A stretch of 39,487 nt of DNA. Source: Rhodospirillales bacterium (GTDB lineage Bacteria; Pseudomonadota; Alphaproteobacteria; Reyranellales; Reyranellaceae). The notes beneath the pieces were generated by a model. That model saw only the letters and a program-made list of their open reading frames with translations, had not been told where the DNA came from and did not search any database. The stretch spans positions 1 through 39,487 of the forward strand of contig JACPOB010000106.1 of NCBI GenBank assembly GCA_016185145.1, given 5' to 3'. Of this stretch, positions 33,680 through 39,487 are shown in pieces (position 1 is the first letter of the stretch; every line of letters begins with the position of its first letter). The position numbers and the translations under genes are program-made.

Positions 33680-34605
33680 AGCTCTGCTATTTCAACGACT
33701 ACCGGCTCGGCGTCATCAAGGGCGACACCGTCGTCGACGTCACCGACGCGGTGAAGGACATCCCGCATATCGACACGCGCGACCTCATCATCGGCCTGAT
33801 CGCCAAGTGGGACAGCCACAAGGCCAAGGTCGAGAAGGCCGCGGCCGACGGCAAGGGCGTGCCCTTGAAGGACGTGCGGCTCCGCCCGCCGGTGCCGAAG
33901 CCCGGCAACATCGTCTGCATGGCGGTGAACTACATGGAGGACGGCACCCTCAAGGAGAAGCCGCAGATCAACGCCTTCCACAAGGCGGCCTCGGCGGTGA
34001 TCGGCGAGGGCGACACCATGGTGCTGCCCGACGTGCCGGCCAGCATCTTCGAAGGCGAGGCCGAGCTCGCGCTCATCATCGGCAAGCCGGCGACGCGCGC
34101 CAGCCAGGCCGACGCCATGAGCCACATCTTCGGCTATACCTGCTTCATCGACGGCTCGGCCCGCGGCCTGCCGCCGCCGGGCAACGTCTTCTTCCAGATG
34201 AAGTCGCGCGACACCTTCGCGCCGATCGGCCCGTGGATCGTCACCGCCGACGAGATCGCCGACCCGCAGAACCTCAACATCACCCTCACCAACAACGGCC
34301 AGGTGATGCAGAAGTTCAACACCAACGACATGGCGCACCAGATCCCGCGCTGCATCGAATGGGCGAGCTCGATCCATACGCTCAATCCCGGCGACATCTT
34401 GGCCACCGGAACCAACCATCGCGGCCTCAACTCCTTCATGGACGGCGACAAGATCGAGCTCACCATCGAGAAGGTCGGCACGCTCAAGTTCGACGTGAGG
34501 GACGAGCTGAGGCGCACCTGGGCCCGCACCACGCGCTCGCAGCACAAGGACAAGGGCGGCGAGGGCCCGCACACGCCGCAAACCGGCGGCAAGTACGCGA
34601 AATAG
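33676..34605 (+). CDS. Fumarylacetoacetate hydrolase-family protein, second copy
   Basis: The 309-residue protein has the FAH N-terminal cap (LCYFNDYRLGVIKGDTVVDVTD) and catalytic domain. The metal acids lie in FEGEAELALIIGK (Glu-128, Glu-130) and CFIDGSARG (Asp-159). HRGLNSFMDGDKIELTIEKVG is the family C-terminal part, followed by a polar Gly/Lys-rich tail. It starts at GTG 33676, overlapping the CMD-like stop (GTGA), with AGGGGGAG upstream. It differs clearly from the FAH protein at 31471, so the two probably act on different intermediates. It ends the catabolic run, and a nested repeat follows. Confidence 0.88.
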   Translation: MKLCYFNDYRLGVIKGDTVVDVTDAVKDIPHIDTRDLIIGLIAKWDSHKAKVEKAAADGKGVPLKDVRLRPPVPKPGNIVCMAVNYMEDGTLKEKPQINAFHKAASAVIGEGDTMVLPDVPASIFEGEAELALIIGKPATRASQADAMSHIFGYTCFIDGSARGLPPPGNVFFQMKSRDTFAPIGPWIVTADEIADPQNLNITLTNNGQVMQKFNTNDMAHQIPRCIEWASSIHTLNPGDILATGTNHRGLNSFMDGDKIELTIEKVGTLKFDVRDELRRTWARTTRSQHKDKGGEGPHTPQTGGKYAK

Positions 34606-34611
34606 TCTTCG

Positions 34612-34737
34612 CCGGAGCGCGGACCTCTCATGCTCTTCCGGACCGCGAGCCTCCGGCTCGCTCATGCTCATGGGCGCGCGAGACGCGCGCGGTCCGGAAA
34701 CCGAAGATATGAGCGGACCTGGTGGTCCGCGCTCCGG
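34612..34737. repeat. Family A repeat interrupted by a family B repeat
   Basis: A family A left end CCGGAGCGCGGACCT (34612-34626) and right end AGCGGACCTGGTGGTCCGC... (34711-34737) flank an inserted family B element whose arms TTCCGGACCGCG (34636-34647) and CGCGGTCCGGAA (34688-34699) are perfect. The nesting order is the reverse of that at 27131-27258. It starts seven bases after the second FAH gene stop. Confidence 0.88.
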
Positions 34738-34749
34738 CAAGACGCGAAA

Positions 34750-34777
34750 AAGGCGCCGCGGTCACCCGCAGCGCCTT
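34750..34777 (-). terminator. Intrinsic terminator of the hsp20 gene
   Basis: Read on the minus strand, AAGGCGCTGCGG and CCGCGGCGCCTT form a stem with a short loop and a mismatch, followed by TTTTTC. It lies 22 bases after the hsp20 stop. Confidence 0.8.
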
Positions 34778-34798
34778 CTCCACACAGGAGCTTGACAG

Positions 34799-35242
34799 TT
34801 AGTGGGTCAGGGCCGGCTTGGCAGCCTCGACGGGGATCGCACGGGGCTTCTTCTCCTCCGGGATCTCACGCTGCAGCTCGATCGTCAGCAGGCCGTTGGC
34901 AAGCTTCGCGCCCACGACCTTGACGTGGTCGGCGAGCTGGAAGCGGCGCTCGAAGTTGCGGCCGGCGATGCCGCGATAGAGATACTGCTTCTCGTCCTGG
35001 CCGTTCTGCGCCGCCTGCCCGGTGACCAGGAGCTCGTTCTCCTTCTGGGTCACGTTCAGCTCGGCCTCGGCGAAGCCCGCCACCGCCATCACGATCTTGT
35101 AGGCGTTGTCGCCCGACTTTTCGATGTTGTACGGCGGATAGCCGTTGGAGCCGGACTGGCTGGCCACCGAATCGAGCAGGTCGAAGACCCGGTCGAAGCC
35201 GACGGTGGCGCGATAGAACGGGGAATAGTCAAAGGTTCGCAT
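34799..35242 (-). CDS. Small heat-shock protein (Hsp20/IbpA family)
   Basis: The 147-residue chaperone starts MRTFDYSPFYRATVGFDRVF, typical of IbpA-type proteins. The alpha-crystallin domain follows (PPYNIEKSGDNAYKIVMAVAGF to ANGLLTIELQREIP), and the IxI-type tail is RAIPVE. It holds unfolding proteins in refoldable form during heat stress. The ATG at 35242 lies 9 bases after GGAGG; two upstream ATG codons at 35251 and 35248 are too close to that site. The 5' leader folds as a ROSE-type thermometer and a promoter-like sequence precedes it, so expression should be heat-induced at translation. Confidence 0.95.
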   Translation of the reverse strand: MRTFDYSPFYRATVGFDRVFDLLDSVASQSGSNGYPPYNIEKSGDNAYKIVMAVAGFAEAELNVTQKENELLVTGQAAQNGQDEKQYLYRGIAGRNFERRFQLADHVKVVGAKLANGLLTIELQREIPEEKKPRAIPVEAAKPALTH

Positions 35243-35310
35243 GATCATCATCCTCCAATGAGCGATGTGTTTGACGTCCCCGCCCCGGGATGGGCACGGG
35301 GAACGACGTT
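35243..35310 (-). promoter_or_regulatory. ROSE-type RNA thermometer in the hsp20 leader
   Basis: On the minus strand CAUCGCUC pairs with GGAGGAUG (35249-35267), so the ribosome site GGAGG (35252-35256) is sequestered with one unpaired G, as in ROSE elements where a bulged or G-G pair makes the helix weak. Upstream, CGTTCCCCG and CGGGGACG form a second hairpin. The UCGCUC...UUGGAGGAU block matches the conserved ROSE 3' hairpin. At high temperature the stem should open. Confidence 0.8.
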
Positions 35311-35338
35311 GATTTAGGTAGGGTCCGCTGACCGTCAA
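35311..35338 (-). promoter_or_regulatory. Promoter-like sequence of the hsp20 gene
   Basis: On the minus strand TTGACG (35338-35333) and TAAATC (35316-35311) are separated by 16 bases, just upstream of the thermometer. The CCTTGAC block also fits the -35 part of heat-shock sigma-32 promoters; the -10 part is a weak match to either factor. Confidence 0.5.
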
Positions 35339-35471
35339 GGGGAGGAAAAATTTCTTCCCGGGTCCGGCCGGCGGCAAGAAATGCTCTCCCGGCGGAGACC
35401 TTCGGTAATTCAAGTCATGGCGAATGTGCGAAGACACGCCAGATCGAAAGGATCAGGCCGGAGTCCTGCGT

Positions 35472-35582
35472 ATGTCCCAGTTTTTCGACCGCTTCCCGGG
35501 GGCCAGGCCCTGGGTGTTCGCCGCCAGCCAGGCGGCGGCCCTGCTGGGTTTCCACGTCCTGCTGCGGGTCGCCGTGCTGTGA
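35472..35582 (+). CDS. 36-residue membrane-like ORF coupled to cysG
   Basis: This frame starts at ATG 35472 with GGAG 9 bases upstream and ends in a TGA that overlaps the cysG GTG by three bases (GTGA, 35579-35582). The predicted peptide begins MSQFFDRFPG and its second half is a hydrophobic segment (AAALLGFHVLLRVAVL) able to span a membrane. It could be a real small protein or a translated leader that couples ribosomes into cysG. No homologue is recognised. The coupling geometry is the main evidence. Confidence 0.5.
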   Translation: MSQFFDRFPGARPWVFAASQAAALLGFHVLLRVAVL

Positions 35583-36916
35583 AGCACTTGCCGTTGTTCT
35601 TCGATCTTTCGGGCCGCAAGGTCGTGGTGGTGGGCGAGGGGCCTGCCGCCGACCGTCGTGCGGCCTTGGCGCGCTCGGCCGGCGCCGAGGTGCAGCAGCT
35701 TGCGGACATCCGGGTCGACGACCTGCGCGACGCCGCCGCTGCCTTCATCGCCACCGGCGATCTCGAGCACGACACGGTGGCCCAGCGGGTGGCCAAGTCG
35801 CTTGGCGTTCCGGTGAACGTCGCCGACCGTCCGGCGCTCTGCGATTTCATCCTGCCGGCGATCGTCGATCGCGACGACGTCGTGGTGGCGATCTCCACCG
35901 GCGGCGCCTCGCCGACGCTCGCCGCCAGCTTGCGCGGCCGCATCGAGGCGGTGCTGCCCGAGCGCATCGGCAGCTTGGCCAGGCTCGCGGCCACCTTCCG
36001 CGCCCAGGTCAACACGCTGATCGTCGATCCCGCTCGCCGCCGCACCTTCTGGCGTCGACTGGTCGAGGGCCCGGCGGCGCGCCTGGCGCTGGCCGGCGAC
36101 GACGTTGCCGCCCGTCGCGCCGCACTCGGCGAACTCGACGACGCCCGCCATCGGCCGGCATCGGTGGGTATCGCCCATATCGTCGGCGCTGGCCCTGGCG
36201 ACCCCGATCTCCTGACCCTGAAAGCCGCGCAGCTCCTGCGCGAGGCCGACGCCATCCTGCACGACGACCTCGTGCCGCCGGCGGTGCTTGCCCGCGCCCG
36301 TCGCGACGCCGAGTTCCTGGCCGTCGGCAAGCGCAAGGGTTTTGCGCGTTGGACGCAGAACAAGATCAACGCCGAGCTGGTCCGCCGCGTGCGCGCCGGG
36401 CAGACGGTGGTGCGCCTGAAGGCGGGCGATCCGTTTGTCTTCGGCCGCGGTGGTGAAGAGCTGGAAGCCTTGCGCGAGGCGGGCCTGCCCGTCGCGATCG
36501 TGCCGGGTGTCACCGCCGCCCTGGGCTGCGCCGCGTCGGTCGGCATTCCGCTTACCCATCGCAAGCTCGCTTCGGCCGTCACTTTCGTCTCGGGCCACAG
36601 CGCTGAAGGCAGCCGGGAAGCGACGTGGCCGGCGCTGGCGGCGCAGGGCCATACGCTCGCCATCTACATGGGCGCGTCGGAGGCAGCTTCGGTGCGCGAT
36701 CGCCTGCTCAATGCCGGCGCTCATCCCGGCACGCCGGTCGCCATCGTCGAGAACGGCACGCGGCCCGACGAGCGCGTTTCGACCGGTCGTCTCGCCGACC
36801 TGACGCGGCTCGCAGCCTCCCATACCCGCGGCGACGCCGGTCCCAGTCTCCTCATCGTCGGCGAAGTGGCCGCCCTGGCCGCTGCCGAGCAACCGTCTTT
36901 GGCAAAGGTGTCCTGA
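35579..36916 (+). CDS. cysG: Siroheme synthase
   Basis: The 445-residue protein joins the CysG N-terminal precorrin-2 dehydrogenase/ferrochelatase unit (VVVVGEGPAADRRAALARSAGA, then VNVADRPALCDFILPAIVDRDD with the catalytic Asp) to a SUMT methyltransferase from about residue 195 (GAGPGDPDLLTLKAAQLL, LKAGDPFVFGRGGEE, PGVTAALGCAASVGIPLTHR). It turns uroporphyrinogen III into siroheme, the cofactor of the sulfite reductase encoded downstream. It is slightly shorter than the E. coli enzyme. The GTG start is coupled to a 36-residue ORF, and its stop overlaps the next start (TGATG). Confidence 0.96.
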   Translation: MKHLPLFFDLSGRKVVVVGEGPAADRRAALARSAGAEVQQLADIRVDDLRDAAAAFIATGDLEHDTVAQRVAKSLGVPVNVADRPALCDFILPAIVDRDDVVVAISTGGASPTLAASLRGRIEAVLPERIGSLARLAATFRAQVNTLIVDPARRRTFWRRLVEGPAARLALAGDDVAARRAALGELDDARHRPASVGIAHIVGAGPGDPDLLTLKAAQLLREADAILHDDLVPPAVLARARRDAEFLAVGKRKGFARWTQNKINAELVRRVRAGQTVVRLKAGDPFVFGRGGEELEALREAGLPVAIVPGVTAALGCAASVGIPLTHRKLASAVTFVSGHSAEGSREATWPALAAQGHTLAIYMGASEAASVRDRLLNAGAHPGTPVAIVENGTRPDERVSTGRLADLTRLAASHTRGDAGPSLLIVGEVAALAAAEQPSLAKVS

Positions 36917-37230
36917 TGGCCAAGAATCTCAGCGGCGACCTCGCGGTCGCTTCCGCCAACCGCCTGGTCGACGGCGTCGTGGTGTTCCTCGACGATGCCG
37001 GCCAATGGACGACGCGGTTCGAGCGCGCCGCCGTGGCGCGCGACAAGCGCGCCGGCGAGATCCTGCTGGAGCGCGCCCGCGCCGAAGCTTTCGGGGTGGT
37101 CGATCCCTTCCTGGTGGCGGTGACCGAGGACGACGACGGCCGCATCGAGCCGATCAGCCTGCGTGAGAAGATCCGCGCCTCGGGCCTCACCTTCGACGCC
37201 ATAGCCGCCGACGCGGTGCGTTATGCCTGA
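36916..37230 (+). CDS. DUF2849 family protein
   Basis: The 104-residue protein begins MAKNLSGDLAVASANRLVDGVVVFLDDAGQWT and ends with REKIRASGLTFDAIAADAVRYA. This pattern is that of the DUF2849 proteins found next to sulfite reductase genes in alphaproteobacteria. No catalytic motif or membrane segment is visible. It overlaps cysG by one base and cysI by eight, so its dosage is tied to both. A role in sulfite reductase assembly or regulation is inference from context only. Confidence 0.85.
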   Translation: MAKNLSGDLAVASANRLVDGVVVFLDDAGQWTTRFERAAVARDKRAGEILLERARAEAFGVVDPFLVAVTEDDDGRIEPISLREKIRASGLTFDAIAADAVRYA

Positions 37231-38914
37231 TACCCATTTCTACCAGCCGAAGCACTTCTACCAGTACGACGACTACGATCGGGCGCTGGTCGCCGAGCGC
37301 GTAGAGCAGTTCCGCGACCAGGTGCGTCGGCGCATCGCCGGCGAGCTCACCGAGGAGCAGTTCAAGCCGCTGCGCCTCACCAACGGACTCTACCTGCAGC
37401 TCCACGCCTACATGCTGCGCATCGCCATCCCGTACGGCACGCTGTCGTCGCGGCAATTGCGCAAGCTCGCCGACATCTCGCGCAAGTACGATCGCGGCTA
37501 CGGCCACTTCACGACGCGCCAGAACCTGCAGCTCAACTGGATCAAGCTCGAGGACGCCCCCGACGCCCTGGCCGCTTTGGCCGAGGTCGACATGCACGCC
37601 ATCCAGACATCGGGCAACTGCATCCGCAATGTCACCGCCGACCACTACGCCGGCGCCGCCGTCGACGAGATCGAGGATCCGCGCGTCTGGTGCGAGATCG
37701 TGCGCCAGTGGTCGACGCTGCATCCCGAATTCAGCTTCCTGCCCAGGAAGTTCAAGATCGCCATCACCGGCTCGCCCAACGACCGCGCCGCGGTGCGCGT
37801 GCACGACATCGGCCTGCGCCTATGGGCCAACGAAGCGGGAGAGGTCGGCTTCGAGGTGATCGTGGGCGGCGGCCTCGGCCGCACGCCGATGATCGGCAAG
37901 ACGCTGCGCGAGTTCCTGCCGCGCGACGAGCTGTTGGCCTATCTCGAGGCGACGCTGCGCGTCTACAACCGCTACGGTCGGCGCGACAACCTCTACAAGG
38001 CGCGCATAAAGATCCTGGTGCACGAGATCGGCGCCGAGAGGATGCGCGAGGAGGTCGAGGCCGAGTACGCCGCGATGAGGGACGGCGTGCTGAAGCTGCC
38101 GATCGAGACCATCGAGGCGATCGCTCGCCAGTTCGCGCCGCCGCCCCTGCCGCATCGGCCGGCCGTCGTGGCCGAGGTCGAGACGCTGAAGCTGGAAGAC
38201 CGCGACTTCGCCCTGTGGCTGAAATCCAACGTGGCTCCGCATCGCATGGCCGGCTACCGCATCGTCACCGCGTCGCTGAAGCCTGCCGGCGCGCCGCCGG
38301 GCGACGCCAGCGCCGTGCAGATGGAGGGCGTGGCCGACATCGCCGACGCCTACAGCCAGGGCGAGATCCGCGTCAGCCACGAGCAGAACCTGGTCCTGCC
38401 GCATGTCGCGGTCGAGGACCTGCCCGCGGTCTGGCGCGCGCTGGGCCGGCTGGGCTTTGCCGAAGCCAATGTCGGCAAGATCACCGACATCATCGCCTGC
38501 CCGGGGCTGGACTATTGCGCGCTCGCCAATGCGCGCTCGATCCCGGTGGCGCAGCGCATCTCCAGCCACTTCGCCGAGCTTGCGCGGCAGCACGACATCG
38601 GCGACCTGAAGATCAAGATATCGGGCTGCATCAACGCCTGCGGCCATCACCATGTCGGCCACATAGGCATCCTCGGCGTCGACAAGAACGGCGTCGAGCT
38701 CTACCAGATCAGCCTGGGCGGCGACGTCGATTTCGGCAAGACGGCAATCGGCGCGATCCTGGGTCCCGCCGTGACCGCCGACAAGGTGGTCGAGGCCGTC
38801 GATGCCCTGGTCCACACCTATCTCGACAGCCGCGGCGAGGGCGAGCGCTTCGTCGACACCTATCGGCGCATCGGCGCCCAGCCCTTCAAGGAGAGAGTCT
38901 ATGCCGCTGTTTAG
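37223..38914 (+). CDS. cysI: Siroheme-dependent nitrite/sulfite reductase
   Basis: The 563-residue protein has the two-repeat sulfite/nitrite reductase plan. The first half contains GYGHFTTRQNLQLNW. The 4Fe-4S/siroheme cysteines are in the second half: Cys-426 and Cys-432 (CPGLDYC), Cys-469 and Cys-473 (CINAC), followed by GHHHVGHIG. It reduces sulfite to sulfide with six electrons in the cytosol. No CysJ flavoprotein is nearby, so ferredoxin is a likely donor. Position after cysG and a sulfur-type context favour sulfite over nitrite. It overlaps both neighbours (8 and 14 bases). Confidence 0.95.
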   Translation: MPDTHFYQPKHFYQYDDYDRALVAERVEQFRDQVRRRIAGELTEEQFKPLRLTNGLYLQLHAYMLRIAIPYGTLSSRQLRKLADISRKYDRGYGHFTTRQNLQLNWIKLEDAPDALAALAEVDMHAIQTSGNCIRNVTADHYAGAAVDEIEDPRVWCEIVRQWSTLHPEFSFLPRKFKIAITGSPNDRAAVRVHDIGLRLWANEAGEVGFEVIVGGGLGRTPMIGKTLREFLPRDELLAYLEATLRVYNRYGRRDNLYKARIKILVHEIGAERMREEVEAEYAAMRDGVLKLPIETIEAIARQFAPPPLPHRPAVVAEVETLKLEDRDFALWLKSNVAPHRMAGYRIVTASLKPAGAPPGDASAVQMEGVADIADAYSQGEIRVSHEQNLVLPHVAVEDLPAVWRALGRLGFAEANVGKITDIIACPGLDYCALANARSIPVAQRISSHFAELARQHDIGDLKIKISGCINACGHHHVGHIGILGVDKNGVELYQISLGGDVDFGKTAIGAILGPAVTADKVVEAVDALVHTYLDSRGEGERFVDTYRRIGAQPFKERVYAAV

Positions 38915-39344
38915 CGAGACGGGGAACACCACCATCCTCGAGCCGCTGGCCTTCGCCGACTGGCAGCAGCGGCCGGCCTGGCCCGCGGTGTCGCTCAGCA
39001 ACACCGATCCGGTCGAGGATCTGGCGCCGCATGTCGGCCGGCTGCGCCTGATCGTGCTCAACTTTCCCAAGTTCAGCGACGGCCGGGCCTACAGCCAGGC
39101 CCGCCTGCTGCGCGGCCGCATGGGCTACACCGGCGAACTGCGCGCCACCGGCGGTGTGCTGCAGGACCAGCTGCCGTTCATGCTGCGTTGCGGCTTCGAT
39201 TCCTTCGAGAGCGACCAGAAAGGCTTTGGCGAGGCCCTGGCCAGGGCGCGCACGCTGTTCAGCGTGGTTTATCAGCCCGCCGAGGACGAGCGGGTTCCGG
39301 CGTCGAGGCTGCGCCTGGGCCAGCACGGCGCCACCGTCCCCTAG
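38901..39344 (+). CDS. DUF934 family protein
   Basis: The 147-residue protein fits DUF934, annotated as an oxidoreductase-like component of sulfite assimilation: AVSLSNTDPVEDLAPHVGRLRLIVLNFPKFSDGRAYSQARLLR in the centre, then GVLQDQLPFMLRCGFDSFE. DGRAYSQARLLRGR is its best-kept segment. It overlaps the cysI end by 14 bases and has AAGGAGAG upstream. Its biochemical role is not established. It is the last visible gene of the operon. Confidence 0.88.
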   Translation: MPLFSETGNTTILEPLAFADWQQRPAWPAVSLSNTDPVEDLAPHVGRLRLIVLNFPKFSDGRAYSQARLLRGRMGYTGELRATGGVLQDQLPFMLRCGFDSFESDQKGFGEALARARTLFSVVYQPAEDERVPASRLRLGQHGATVP

Positions 39345-39430
39345 ATTTAGACTAGTTTCTGTCTCGAAAGGCAAGAAAGCCGGAGATTATCGGGGTTTTA
39401 TGAGGCCTTGTGGCGTGTTGTCTGTTGATC

Positions 39431-39454
39431 TGTATGTGCGTTTTGTGGCATACA
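39431..39454. promoter_or_regulatory. Operator-like inverted repeat before a possible gene start
   Basis: TGTATG (39431-39436) and CATACA (39449-39454) are complements 12 bases apart, seven bases before a GTG at 39461. It may be an operator of the gene that begins there. The evidence is short symmetry only. Confidence 0.3.
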
Positions 39455-39460
39455 TACATC

Positions 39461-39487
39461 GTGAGCAAGAACGAGACCCCCTCCGAT
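39461..39487 (+). CDS. Possible start of the next gene (truncated by window end)
   Basis: GTG at 39461 opens a frame reading Met-Ser-Lys-Asn-Glu-Thr-Pro-Ser-Asp to the last base. There is no clear ribosome site upstream, so the start may be wrong or the transcript leaderless. Nothing can be said about its function. Confidence 0.25.

Overview
The window is a gene-dense, high-G+C stretch of chromosome from an alphaproteobacterium. The evidence is the xseB-ispA-dxs set with tlyA close by, a cysG-DUF2849-cysI-DUF934 sulfite-assimilation operon, a ROSE-type RNA thermometer before a small heat-shock gene, and abundant intergenic palindromic repeats. The genus cannot be fixed from sequence alone; a soil- or water-living member of the Rhodospirillales/Hyphomicrobiales is the best guess. 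No tRNA, rRNA, CRISPR array, transposase or prophage gene was seen, and no gene-free stretch exceeds 300 bases.

Layout. (1) 1-6.2 kb: the 3' part of a FadJ-type beta-oxidation enzyme, a 2-keto-4-pentenoate hydratase-like gene, small envelope proteins, a GyrI-like protein behind a perfect operator-like palindrome, a 2'-5' RNA ligase-like protein, a PaaI-type thioesterase and an IclR regulator. (2) 6.4-11.9 kb: xseB, ispA and dxs, then tlyA. An islet holding a 1-Cys peroxiredoxin, a decayed SDR pseudogene and a VOC protein separates dxs from tlyA. (3) 11.9-12.2 kb: a near-consensus sigma-70 promoter followed by structured non-coding sequence, a candidate small RNA. (4) 12.2-15.4 kb, minus strand: pobA, a zinc alcohol dehydrogenase and an RsmC-like methyltransferase. 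(5) 15.6-25.1 kb: two complete branched-chain-amino-acid-type (HAAT) ABC importers back to back. The second has a permease-ATPase fusion. (6) 25.1-34.6 kb: a GntR regulator and what looks like a catabolic gene set. It holds a duplicated VOC protein, a TctC-type binding protein, an orphan molybdenum hydroxylase large subunit, an exported alpha/beta hydrolase, two fumarylacetoacetate-hydrolase-family enzymes, a type I extradiol dioxygenase and a carboxymuconolactone decarboxylase-like protein. (7) 34.8-39.3 kb: an hsp20 gene with its thermometer, then divergent siroheme and sulfite reductase genes.

How the genes fit together. PobA hydroxylates 4-hydroxybenzoate, and HAAT importers often carry aromatic acids, so 14-34.6 kb reads as an aromatic or heteroaromatic uptake and meta-cleavage region. 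The continuous same-strand layout from the second importer through the second FAH gene (20.26-34.6 kb), with a GntR regulator in the middle, is the best candidate here for an undescribed pathway. Its substrate cannot be read from sequence. The sulfur genes form one tightly overlapping operon that makes siroheme and the sulfite reductase using it.

At least four families of inverted repeats sit between genes. Two of them (A and B) are nested inside each other in both orders, and one copy lies in frame between a good ribosome binding site and the signal peptide of the TctC-type gene.
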